A stretch of 17,106 nucleotides of DNA from an uncultured Clostridia bacterium (GCA_947628925.1 CANRBU010000013.1:1-17106); one strand, 5' to 3'. Positions 8,808-16,518 are shown, numbered from the stretch's first letter. Translations and numbers: made by a program. The notes: a model not told the origin generated them from the letters alone.

Positions 8808-11800
8808 TTATTCAATGATATCATCATCATTATCAAGATTATCGTCTGCTAAATCAGAATCGAAAATTTCTTCTTCGCCTTCATCATCTAAATCGTCGAA
8901 AAGTTCATCATCATCATCTAACATCATTTCATCGTCGTCTAATGGTTCGTCTACAAAGTTTTCTTCAAGTTCTCCTTCGTCTTCACCTGTAAAGTCTTCT
9001 GATGATAGCATCTTTTTCTCTTGCTCTGGGTCATATTCAATACCGTCTTCGATATTTTCTTTTAGTTCTAATTCTTGATTGTCTTCTGAGTACAATCTTA
9101 CGTCTAAACCTAATGATTGTAGTTCTTTTACTAATACTTTGAAGCTTTCTGGAATTCCTGGTTCTGGGATGTTTTCACCTTTTACGATTGCTTCATATGT
9201 TTTTACTCTTCCTACAATATCATCTGATTTTACTGTTAACATTTCTTGTAGTGTGTATGCAGCTCCATATGCTTCTAGTGCCCAAACTTCCATTTCTCCA
9301 AAACGTTGTCCACCGAATTGTGCTTTTCCTCCTAATGGTTGTTGTGTTACTAATGAATATGGTCCTGTTGAACGTGCATGGATTTTGTCGTCTACTAAGT
9401 GATGTAGTTTTAACATGTACATAACACCAACTGTTACTGGTTTTGCAAATGGATCTCCTGTACGTCCATCATATAATATTGATTTTCCGTCTTCACTCAT
9501 GTTTGCTTGTTTTAAGATTTCTTCAACATCTTCTTGTGTTGCACCATCAAATACCGGTGTTGAAACATGCCATCCTAAGGCTTTTGCTGCTCCACCTAGA
9601 TGTACTTCTAGAATTTGACCTAAGTTCATACGTGATGGAACACCTAATGGGTTTAATAGGATGTCTATTGGTGTACCATCTGGTAAAAATGGCATATCTT
9701 CTTCTGGTAATACTCTTGAGATAACGCCTTTGTTACCATGACGTCCTGCCATTTTGTCACCAACAGAAATCTTTCTTTTTGTTGCTATATAACATCTGAT
9801 AATTTGATTTACTCCTGGTCCTAATTCGTCTGAGTTTTCTCTTGTAAAGATTCTTACATCTACTATTGTTCCTGCTTCTCCATGTGGTACACGTAAAGAT
9901 GTATCTCTAACTTCTCTAGCTTTTTCTCCAAAGATTGCTCTTAATAGTCTTTCTTCTGCAGTTAATTCAGTTTCTCCTTTTGGTGTTACTTTTCCTACTA
10001 AGATATCTCCTGGACGTACTTCTGCACCTATTCTGATAATTCCGTTTTCATCAAGGTCTTTTAAGACATCATCACCTACATTAGGGATGTCTCTTGTTAT
10101 TTCTTCTGGTCCTAATTTTGTATCACGACATTCACAGTCATATTCTTCAATGTGGATAGATGTGAATACATCTTCTTTTACTAGTCTTTCATTTAATAAA
10201 ATAGCGTCTTCATAGTTGTAACCTTCCCATGTAGAGAATGCAACTAGTACATTTTTACCTAGTGACATTTCTCCATCTTTTGTTGCTGGTCCGTCAGCTA
10301 TGGCATCACCTTTTTTTACTATTTCACCTTTTTTTACTATTGGTTTTTGGTTTATGCATGTTCCGCCGTTTGTTCTTTTGAATTTGCGTAATTTATGTAC
10401 TACTGTTTTTCCATTTTGATATTTTACTGTGATGGCATCTCCTGTTACTTTTTCAATAACTCCATCATCTTCTGCTAATACTAGTATACCCGAGTCTTTT
10501 GCTGCTCTATATTCAATACCTGTTGCTACAATTGGTCTTTCTGTTATCATTAGAGGTACTGCTTGACGTTGCATGTTTGCTCCCATTAGAGATCTTTTTG
10601 CATCATCATGCTCTAAGAATGGTATCATGGCTGCTGCTATTGATACTAGTTGTTTTGGTGAAACGTCAATATATTGTACTTGATCTTTGTCTACTTCGAT
10701 AATATCGTTTTTATAACGTACTCTAATTCTGTCATGGATAAATTCGCCTTTGCTGTTCATTGGTTCTGATGCTTGTGCTATGATGTAGTTGTCTTCAATG
10801 TCTGCACTCATGTATTCTACAATATCTGTTGCTCTATGTGTTTTTGGGTCTATTTTTCTATATGGTGTTTCGATAAATCCATATTCGTTGATGTTTGCAA
10901 ATGATGATAATGCAGAAATTAGTCCTATGTTTGGTCCTTCTGGTGATTCGATTGGGCATAGTCTACCATAGTGTGTGTAGTGAACATCACGAACTTCGAA
11001 TCCTGCTCTTTCTCTTGTTAATCCTCCTGGTCCTAATGCTGAAATTCTTCTTTTATGTGTTAATTCTGATAGTGGGTTTGTTTGGTCCATGAATTGTGAT
11101 AATTGTGAACTTCCAAAGAATTCTCTGATTGCTGATGTGATTGGTTTTGTATTTATTAGAGTTTGTGGTGTTACAACATCTAAGTCTTGGATTGTCATTC
11201 TTTCACGTACAACTCTTTCTAGTCTTGCTAAACCTATTCTAAATTGATTTTGTAGTAGTTCTCCTACGCAACGAATTCTACGGTTTGCCAAGTGGTCAAT
11301 ATCATCTGGTTTTCCTATTCCGTGTGATAAGTTTAATAGGTAATTTATTGATGCAATCATATCATCAATTGTGATGTGTTTTGGTACTAGTTCGTCATAT
11401 CTTTCTTTCAACATTTTTACTAGGTCTTTTTCATCTGTGTGGTCTATGATATTTTTTAATATTTCATAATTTACATCTTCTTTGAAGTGTAAACTGCTTA
11501 AATCAACATTAGGTAATATTTTGTGTGGGTTTACTGTGCCATTACCAATGATTCTAACTGTCTTTTCTCCAATTACTACATCTACTATGTTTATTCCTGA
11601 ATTTTGGATGTTGTTTGCAACTTCTTCTGTGATTATTTCTCCTGCTTGAACAAATACTTCACCTGTTTCACTGTCTACAACATCTTTTGCTGATATTTTT
11701 CCTTTTATTCTTCCTGCTAGTCCTAGTTTTTGGTTGAATTTATATCTTCCTACTTTTGCTAGGTCATATCTTCTTTCATCATAAAATAGGCCATTGAATA

Positions 11801-12563
11801 AACTTTTAGCTGCTTCTACGGTTGGAAGTTCTCCTGGTCTTAATTTTTTATATATTTCTATTAATGCATCTTCTTGGTTTTTAATTGGGTCTTTTGATAT
11901 TGTTGCTGTTAGCATTTCTTCTTCTCCAAATAGTTCTCTTATTTGGTCATCACTAATAATGCCAATTGCACGTAATAATGTTGTGACTGGCACTTTTCTT
12001 GTACGGTCAACACGAACCCAGAAAATATCGTTTCCGTCTGTTTCATATTCTAGCCAAGCTCCTCTTAGTGGCATAACTGTAGATGTATATGTTTTCTTAC
12101 CTGTTTTTGTATCGAATATTTCATCATAGTAACAACCTGGTGAACGCACTAATTGGCTAACAACAACTCTTTCTGCTCCGTTGATTATGAATGTTCCACT
12201 ATCTGTCATTAGTGGAAAGTCTCCTAAGTAGATTTCTTGTTCTTTGATTTCTCCTGTTTCACGGTTTATTAGTCTGACTTTTACATGTAATCTGCTTGAA
12301 TATGTTGCGTCTCTTTCTTTTGCCTCCTCTAATGAGTATTTTGTTTTGTCTTCCATATAATAGTCAAAAAATTCAAGAACAAGATTGCCTGAATAGTCTT
12401 CTATTGGTGATATATCTTTTAATACTTCGCCTAATCCTTCTTCCACAAACCAGTTATATGAGTCTTTTTGCACTTTAATTAGGTTTGGCATTTCGATAAA
12501 ATCTCCAACTTTTGCAAAATCTTTTCTTGAAGCTTTTTCATATTGGATTTCTTTTAGTTTCAA
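8808..12563 (-). CDS. rpoB: DNA-directed RNA polymerase subunit beta (RpoB)
   Basis: Second-largest RNA polymerase subunit, forming one side of the active-site cleft. I place the start at TTG (12563-12561): AAGGAG lies at 12572-12577 with an 8-base spacer. A GTG three codons upstream (12572) overlaps that site and cannot use it. The product is then 1251 residues, MKLKEIQYEKASRKDF onward. Motifs: the rifampicin pocket GSSQLSQFMDQTNPLSELTH through ISALGPGGL (about 484-515), followed by the CPIESPEGPNIGLI segment; the GDKMAGRHGNKGVIS segment; and the C-terminal WALEAYGAAYTLQEMLTVKSDD. Residues commonly altered in rifampicin resistance (Q513, D516, H526, S531 in E. coli numbering) are wild type. 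The last 65 residues form a strongly acidic tail (36 Asp/Glu). It precedes rpoC by 12 bases. rplL, the usual upstream neighbour, is absent. Confidence 0.98.
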   Translation of the reverse strand: MKLKEIQYEKASRKDFAKVGDFIEMPNLIKVQKDSYNWFVEEGLGEVLKDISPIEDYSGNLVLEFFDYYMEDKTKYSLEEAKERDATYSSRLHVKVRLINRETGEIKEQEIYLGDFPLMTDSGTFIINGAERVVVSQLVRSPGCYYDEIFDTKTGKKTYTSTVMPLRGAWLEYETDGNDIFWVRVDRTRKVPVTTLLRAIGIISDDQIRELFGEEEMLTATISKDPIKNQEDALIEIYKKLRPGELPTVEAAKSLFNGLFYDERRYDLAKVGRYKFNQKLGLAGRIKGKISAKDVVDSETGEVFVQAGEIITEEVANNIQNSGINIVDVVIGEKTVRIIGNGTVNPHKILPNVDLSSLHFKEDVNYEILKNIIDHTDEKDLVKMLKERYDELVPKHITIDDMIASINYLLNLSHGIGKPDDIDHLANRRIRCVGELLQNQFRIGLARLERVVRERMTIQDLDVVTPQTLINTKPITSAIREFFGSSQLSQFMDQTNPLSELTHKRRISALGPGGLTRERAGFEVRDVHYTHYGRLCPIESPEGPNIGLISALSSFANINEYGFIETPYRKIDPKTHRATDIVEYMSADIEDNYIIAQASEPMNSKGEFIHDRIRVRYKNDIIEVDKDQVQYIDVSPKQLVSIAAAMIPFLEHDDAKRSLMGANMQRQAVPLMITERPIVATGIEYRAAKDSGILVLAEDDGVIEKVTGDAITVKYQNGKTVVHKLRKFKRTNGGTCINQKPIVKKGEIVKKGDAIADGPATKDGEMSLGKNVLVAFSTWEGYNYEDAILLNERLVKEDVFTSIHIEEYDCECRDTKLGPEEITRDIPNVGDDVLKDLDENGIIRIGAEVRPGDILVGKVTPKGETELTAEERLLRAIFGEKAREVRDTSLRVPHGEAGTIVDVRIFTRENSDELGPGVNQIIRCYIATKRKISVGDKMAGRHGNKGVISRVLPEEDMPFLPDGTPIDILLNPLGVPSRMNLGQILEVHLGGAAKALGWHVSTPVFDGATQEDVEEILKQANMSEDGKSILYDGRTGDPFAKPVTVGVMYMLKLHHLVDDKIHARSTGPYSLVTQQPLGGKAQFGGQRFGEMEVWALEAYGAAYTLQEMLTVKSDDIVGRVKTYEAIVKGENIPEPGIPESFKVLVKELQSLGLDVRLYSEDNQELELKENIEDGIEYDPEQEKKMLSSEDFTGEDEGELEENFVDEPLDDDEMMLDDDDELFDDLDDEGEEEIFDSDLADDNLDNDDDIIE

Positions 12564-12761
12564 AAAAATCACTCCTTATTTTTTATTGAAGCAGAATGAA
12601 TTTATTTGATTTTAGGAAAAGTCCCTCTTAGCATATAGTTCTTATAAGATGTCTAGAAATGTCTGCTTTGCATCTCTTTCTTTCTTATGGTGTTCTATAT
12701 GTAATTCCTCTTTTCTTAAAATGAAAATCTTTGACAAAATATTTTTTGAATAAATATTGCA
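12564..12761 (-). other. rpoB 5' leader (about 200 nt)
   Basis: From the predicted transcription start near 12761 to the rpoB start codon there are about 200 bases with no credible coding region. I see a direct repeat ATGTCT-N4-ATGTCT (12649-12664), a small palindrome CTTATAAG (12641-12648) and a weak AGATG/CATCT stem, but no classic terminator hairpin or recognised riboswitch. A regulatory leader is possible, not shown. Confidence 0.4.
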
Positions 12762-12767
12762 GGTATT

Positions 12768-12797
12768 ATTATATCAAATTTTCCTTACGGATGTCAA
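12768..12797 (-). promoter_or_regulatory. Consensus sigma-A promoter for rpoBC
   Basis: The minus strand has perfect TTGACA (12797-12792), an 18-base spacer and perfect TATAAT (12773-12768). Both hexamers match consensus, as expected for a very highly expressed gene pair. It shows that rpoB is transcribed from its own promoter here rather than as the tail of an rplKAJL operon. Confidence 0.9.
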
Positions 12798-12845
12798 GCT
12801 TTTTGGGAAATTTTTTGTGCTTTTTTTGAATTTTTTTCTTTTTTT
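12798..12845 (-). promoter_or_regulatory. Phased A-tracts / UP-like element upstream of the rpoBC promoter
   Basis: Directly upstream of the -35, the minus strand carries five A-tracts of 5-7 bases (plus-strand T-tracts at 12800-12804, 12811-12816, 12821-12827, 12831-12837 and 12839-12845). Their centres are about 8-11 bases apart, close to one helical turn. Such tracts bend DNA and can act as UP elements contacted by the alpha-subunit C-terminal domains; that role is inferred. Confidence 0.6.
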
Positions 12846-12888
12846 CAGTTCTCTTTTTGTATTTTCCCTTGTTTCCCTAGCAAAAGCA

Positions 12889-12917
12889 TGGACATTTTAC
12901 ATAATTTGTGGTATAAT
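12889..12917 (+). promoter_or_regulatory. Sigma-A promoter (extended -10) for the 13059-13820 gene
   Basis: TGGACA (12889-12894), a 17-base spacer and TATAAT (12912-12917), with TG one base before the -10 (extended -10). It points away from rpoB, giving a divergent promoter pair separated by the A-tract region. The predicted leader before the ATG at 13059 is about 135 bases. It contains a CCTGT-TTTT-ACAGG hairpin (12940-12953) without a T-run, so not a terminator. Confidence 0.75.
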
Positions 12918-13058
12918 ATATATAGTCAATTTTTATTATCCTGTTTTTACAGGTTGAGATATAGTAACTATTCACTTTGCATTTTTTATTAGGGGGGTAT
13001 GAATATTAATAGCTATTATGACATTTTATTAAAAAAATTTTAACAGGAGGATATAAAA

Positions 13059-13820
13059 ATGAAATTTTTAAAAAAGGTAAAGTTATGGTTTATTGAGCAC
13101 TATCAGGCACCGATTATAATTGCTTTTCTTGGTTCTTGCATTATCACAGTGATACACTGTTGTGTAGAGCCCTCTATCGATTATAGCCGGCTGGATTATT
13201 TTGGAGATATAGCTTTTATTGTTATCTGCACTTTTATTGGAGCTTGTTTTTCTGCAGTACTACATCCTGACGTAATTTTGAACCGGGAAACTATGCAAGC
13301 TTATGTAGATGCTGTGTTTTGGAAGAAACACTTCGATATCTTAACACTCGTTTCACAAGAAGCTTCTAGTTATTTTAATGTTTTGGGAGCTGAAGTTGTT
13401 TCAAGTCTGGAACTTAAATGGAGTGACTCTATTGTGTATCTGGAGCGGTTCAATGAACATATTAAGCATCTTGATTCACCATCTTTTGTAGCTGCTACTG
13501 CAAGAGCATCTGCTTTGATAGTAGGGTTGATGGAGGCTCCGGTTTTTACATCTCCAAAACTTGATTTAAAAACTTTTACTGCTTCAGAATTCGAAGAACT
13601 TAAGTTAATTAATCTTGATTTTACCCTTCGGTGTTGCCTTAAGGTTATGAATTTAAGTCCTGATTCTGTGACAAAAATCAAGGAAAATGAGGCTTTATAT
13701 TCATTTTTCTTTAAAACATTTTGTACTGTAAACTCTGACAAGAGTTTTGAGAAAAAGACTTTTGTTATAGAAATGTACAATGTTATGCAGTTTTTGTTGG
13801 AGAGTAAAATTATTGCTTAA
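13059..13820 (+). CDS. Unrecognised two-helix membrane protein
   Basis: I do not recognise this 253-residue protein. It has a short basic start (MKFLKKVKLW), two likely membrane helices (about 17-36 and 49-69) separated by a short acidic loop, then a soluble, mainly helical region of about 180 residues, probably cytoplasmic by the positive-inside rule. Eight cysteines are scattered, including two CC pairs (34-35, 192-193); no enzyme motif is visible. The start is secure: AGGAGG at 13045-13050 with an 8-base spacer. It stands alone with its own promoter (12889-12917) and terminator (13831-13862). Four of its five arginine codons are CGG, and AGC, CTG, CCG and GTG also occur; neighbouring genes favour AGA and AT-ending codons, so recent acquisition is likely. 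The reading frame is intact, which argues for a real gene. Confidence 0.75.
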   Translation: MKFLKKVKLWFIEHYQAPIIIAFLGSCIITVIHCCVEPSIDYSRLDYFGDIAFIVICTFIGACFSAVLHPDVILNRETMQAYVDAVFWKKHFDILTLVSQEASSYFNVLGAEVVSSLELKWSDSIVYLERFNEHIKHLDSPSFVAATARASALIVGLMEAPVFTSPKLDLKTFTASEFEELKLINLDFTLRCCLKVMNLSPDSVTKIKENEALYSFFFKTFCTVNSDKSFEKKTFVIEMYNVMQFLLESKIIA

Positions 13821-13830
13821 AAATCTCATG

Positions 13831-13862
13831 AAGAGAGAACCTTGTAGGGTTCTCTCTTTTAT
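13831..13862 (+). terminator. Intrinsic terminator after the 13059-13820 gene
   Basis: An 11-bp stem AAGAGAGAACC / GGTTCTCTCTT (13831-13841 and 13848-13858) with a 6-base loop runs into TTTTATT. It starts 10 bases after the stop codon. No equivalent T-run lies on the minus strand, so it acts rightward only and isolates this gene from the next. Confidence 0.9.
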
Positions 13863-13892
13863 TGACTTTTTTATTATATTATGATATATAAT
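13862..13892 (+). promoter_or_regulatory. Probable promoter for the small multidrug export gene
   Basis: TTGACT (13862-13867) directly follows the upstream terminator. The -10 may be TATATA (13885-13890, 17-base spacer) or TATAAT (13887-13892, 19-base spacer). It overlaps the ATG at 13881, which supports the downstream start at 13920. Confidence 0.6.
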
Positions 13893-13919
13893 TATAAAAA
13901 AATGAAAGGATGCTTTTGT

Positions 13920-14420
13920 ATGTCAACTTTACCAATTTTTATTAAATATTTATTAACTGCTTTTATTGGAATGGTTCCTATTATTGAACTTAGGGGTGCT
14001 ATTCCAGTTGGAGTTTTTACTTTTCATTTAAATTATTTAGAATCTTTTATTTGCAGTTTTATTGGAAACATTATACCTGTTTATTTTATTGTTAAGTTTA
14101 TTAGACCATTGTTTGACTTTTTTGGTAGATGGAAACCTTTTAAAGTCATAATTGATTGGGCTTCTAATAAAGCTACAAAAAATATAGAAAATAACCCTAG
14201 ATTACAAAATTTTGCTGCTCTAGGATTATTCTTGTTTGTTGCAATTCCACTACCTGGTACAGGTGCTTGGGTTGGTTCTTTAATTGCTAACTTTTTGGAT
14301 TTACCTCCAAAAAAAGCTATTCCTCCAATTATAGTTGGTGTGTTAACTGCAGGTATTATTATATTAATTTTAACTGCAATAGCAAATGGTGGTATTCAAT
14401 ATTTGTTGCAAAGAAGTTAA
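13920..14420 (+). CDS. Small multi-drug export family membrane protein (Sm_multidrug_ex type)
   Basis: A 166-residue integral membrane protein with about four or five hydrophobic segments (roughly 5-24, 38-60, 98-125, 136-158). It contains the conserved PIIELRGAIPVGV (20-32) and PLPGTGAW (110-117) signatures that mark this family. The family name comes from a proposed export role; the substrate is unknown, so the function is tentative. I chose ATG at 13920 over the in-frame ATG at 13881 because AAAGGA (13905-13910) sits 9 bases before it, the upstream one lacks a ribosome site, and the extra residues (MIYNYKKMKGCFC) would overlap the promoter. Its stop lies only 5 bases from the stop of the convergent AI-2E transporter gene, with no room for a terminator between them. 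Confidence 0.85.
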   Translation: MSTLPIFIKYLLTAFIGMVPIIELRGAIPVGVFTFHLNYLESFICSFIGNIIPVYFIVKFIRPLFDFFGRWKPFKVIIDWASNKATKNIENNPRLQNFAALGLFLFVAIPLPGTGAWVGSLIANFLDLPPKKAIPPIIVGVLTAGIIILILTAIANGGIQYLLQRS

Positions 14421-14425
14421 TATTT

Positions 14426-15541
14426 TTATCTTTCTTCTACAAAATCTTCCATTATTAATTTGATTACTGCTGCAACTGGTACTGCTAAGAACATTCCCAT
14501 TATTCCAAAATATGCCCCTCCCACTGTTACTGCAAAAATTACTAGTAGAGGGCTTATTTTTAGTGAATTCCCTATGATTTTTGGGTTTATGATGTTTGCA
14601 TCTATTTGTTGTAAAACGATTACAACTATTGCCATTACTATTGTTTGACCTATTCCTCCTGTTATGAATGTTATAATTATTGCAATTAATACTGCAATGA
14701 TTGCTCCAATGTATGGTATGATGTTAAATAGTCCAATCATAAAGCCTAATAATGGTGCATATTTTACGCCTATTATGCTCATTGCTATTGTTGCTAAAAT
14801 TCCAATAACTATGGCATCTATTACTTGACTGCCTACAAATTTGAAAAATAGTTCATTTGCTTGCCCAAAATACTTATCTAAATGGTCATAAGTTTTTGGT
14901 TTTAATATTCTTTTTGCTAATTTTTTTAGGAAATTTATTATTGATTCTCTTTGTAGTAAGATATATACAGATACTACAATTGATACAAATATATCAAATA
15001 TTGCTAGGAATACATTGAATAAGTTTTGTACATATTCTAGTATTCTTTCATTATTTAAGCTTAAGAGTTCTGGTATGTTGATTTGTTGTATTCTTTGTAC
15101 TATGCTCATTGCTATATCACTTTTGAAGAATGAGTCTTCTGGTAGTTCACTTATTTTATGTACTGCTGTTTCATAGTAATTTTGTAAATTTGAAAATAGT
15201 TCTATAATACTGTCTCTTAAGACTGGGAATATAACATTTATTGCTATTGCTAATATCAAAATGGTGATGACATATGTTGTTACTACAGCTAAGCCTCTTG
15301 CTCTTTTTTTGATAAATTTGTTTTTGCTGGTTTTATATGCCCTTTCGATTGCTCTTGCTGGCAAAATTAAAATATATGCAATAAATATTCCTATAATAAA
15401 TGGTCTTAGTACTCTAAAAAATGTTCCAAACCATTCTTGTATGTTTCCAAAATTGTCTACTATTTTGTAGATTATGATTCCACTGACTATTAATAAAAAA
15501 TATGAAAACCATTTTTTCCAATTAGTTTTTATTTCATCCAT
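14426..15541 (-). CDS. AI-2E family transporter (PF01594-type membrane protein)
   Basis: A 371-residue polytopic membrane protein with about eight hydrophobic segments: two near the N-terminus (about 12-30 and 46-62), one around 90-108, a central soluble stretch (about 110-165) and a dense group from about 185 to the end. The C-terminal region carries the family pattern: IPYIGAIIAVLIA, then NPKIIGNSLKISPLLVIF and GIMGMFLAVPVAAVIK. Family members have been linked to autoinducer-2 export, sodium/proton exchange or other substrates, so the substrate cannot be named here. The ATG at 15541 is preceded by AAAGGGAAG with a spacer of about 9 bases. It follows the exonuclease gene by 35 bases with no promoter visible between them, so the two are probably co-transcribed. 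It converges on the small multidrug export gene. Confidence 0.9.
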   Translation of the reverse strand: MDEIKTNWKKWFSYFLLIVSGIIIYKIVDNFGNIQEWFGTFFRVLRPFIIGIFIAYILILPARAIERAYKTSKNKFIKKRARGLAVVTTYVITILILAIAINVIFPVLRDSIIELFSNLQNYYETAVHKISELPEDSFFKSDIAMSIVQRIQQINIPELLSLNNERILEYVQNLFNVFLAIFDIFVSIVVSVYILLQRESIINFLKKLAKRILKPKTYDHLDKYFGQANELFFKFVGSQVIDAIVIGILATIAMSIIGVKYAPLLGFMIGLFNIIPYIGAIIAVLIAIIITFITGGIGQTIVMAIVVIVLQQIDANIINPKIIGNSLKISPLLVIFAVTVGGAYFGIMGMFLAVPVAAVIKLIMEDFVEER

Positions 15542-15576
15542 TTTATCACTTCCCTTTCAAAAGTGTAGTTAAAATT

Positions 15577-16332
15577 TTATATTGATATTTCTAACCCTAC
15601 AGGGCAATGGTCACTTCCATATATTTCTGGGTAAATACTTGCTTCTTCAATTTTGTCTTTTATATTTTCTGATATGATGAAATAGTCTATTCTCCATCCA
15701 ACATTTTTTTCTCTCGCATGCCCCATATATGACCACCATGAATATGCTTCTGTTTTTTGTGGGTATAAGTATCTGTATGTATCTATAAAACCTGAGTTTA
15801 ATAGTTCTGTCATTTTTTCTCTTTCTTCATCTGTAAATCCTGCATTTCCACGGTTGGTTTTTGGGTTTTTTAAGTCTATTTCTTGGTGGGCTACATTTAG
15901 GTCTCCACACATTATTACTGGTTTTTTTGTGTTTAGTTTTAATAAATATGCTCGTATTTCATCTTCCCATACTTGCCTGTATTCTAGCCTTTCTAATTCT
16001 CTTTTTGAGTTTGGTGTGTATATTGTTACCATGTAGAATTTTTCAAATTCTAGTGTAATTACTCTACCTTCTTTGTCATGTTCTGGCTTACCTATTCCAT
16101 ATGTTACAGTTTGTGGTTTTATTTTTGTAAAAATTGCTGTTCCTGAATATCCTTTTCGCTCTGCACTGTTGTAATATGAATAGTATCCATCAAATTCTAG
16201 ATTGATTTGTTCTGGTTGGCATTTTGTTTCTTGTATGCAAAATATGTCTGCATCTATTTCCTTGAAAAAATTGTTGAATCCTTTGCTTACACAAGCTCTA
16301 ATGCCATTTACATTCCATGAGATTAGTTTCAT
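15577..16332 (-). CDS. xth: Exodeoxyribonuclease III / AP endonuclease (ExoA/Xth family)
   Basis: Magnesium-dependent base-excision-repair enzyme that cleaves 5' to abasic sites and trims 3' ends. The 251-residue length is typical. The active-site set is complete: N7 (SWNVNGIRA), E35 (QETK), Y105 (IYTPNS), D144 and N146 (GDLNVAH, 143-149), D216 (RIDYF) and D241-H242 (SDHCPV). The C-terminal RIDYFIIS and the overall spacing fit the ExoIII/ExoA type rather than other EEP-fold nucleases. The ATG at 16332 has GAAAGGA with an 8-base spacer. A promoter lies just upstream (16369-16397), and the AI-2E transporter gene follows 35 bases downstream, probably in the same transcript. No functional link between the two is evident. 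Confidence 0.96.
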   Translation of the reverse strand: MKLISWNVNGIRACVSKGFNNFFKEIDADIFCIQETKCQPEQINLEFDGYYSYYNSAERKGYSGTAIFTKIKPQTVTYGIGKPEHDKEGRVITLEFEKFYMVTIYTPNSKRELERLEYRQVWEDEIRAYLLKLNTKKPVIMCGDLNVAHQEIDLKNPKTNRGNAGFTDEEREKMTELLNSGFIDTYRYLYPQKTEAYSWWSYMGHAREKNVGWRIDYFIISENIKDKIEEASIYPEIYGSDHCPVGLEISI

Positions 16333-16368
16333 TGTTTTTTTCCTTTCTTGAAAACTGTCTATACTTTT

Positions 16369-16397
16369 ATTTTACTATATTTTTCCAAAAAAATCAA
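16369..16397 (-). promoter_or_regulatory. Sigma-A promoter for xth and the AI-2E transporter
   Basis: The minus strand reads TTGATT (16397-16392), a 17-base spacer, then TAAAAT (16374-16369). It lies about 35 bases upstream of the xth start and fits a short leader. Confidence 0.65.
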
Positions 16398-16518
16398 CTA
16401 AAATTAAGTTTTAGAGAACTTTATGTGTCCTTTTTATTTATGTGTATCTCGTTGGAAGTTTTATATGGCTTTTAATAAGCTAATATCTTTCAAAATGGAT
16501 TTCTACAGTAGCAATTTG

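Noticed and set aside
8692..9078. Plus-strand 128-codon serine-rich open frame
   Set aside because: It is the antisense of the acidic RpoB tail and the rpoC start: GAT/GAA codons read backwards give ATC/TTC, and in this frame serine-rich runs. It has no ribosome site and crosses two certain genes.
11040..11120. Rifampicin-resistance changes in RpoB
   Set aside because: The rifampicin pocket keeps the sensitive-type residues at the usual positions (E. coli 513, 516, 526, 531); only conservative differences occur.
12924..13058. Riboswitch in the leader of the orphan gene
   Set aside because: One small CCTGT/ACAGG hairpin is present, but no conserved riboswitch core is recognisable and there is no terminator or clear ribosome-site-masking stem.
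13370..13780. Minus-strand 136-codon open frame inside the orphan gene
   Set aside because: No ribosome site or promoter; the plus-strand frame has a strong ribosome site, promoter and terminator, and only one of the two can be the real gene.
16398..16414. CTAAAA-loop-TTTTAG hairpin as terminator of the Rpn-like gene
   Set aside because: Only two GC pairs in a 6-bp stem, and it abuts the -35 of the xth promoter; too weak to call. No better terminator is visible in 16398-16518.
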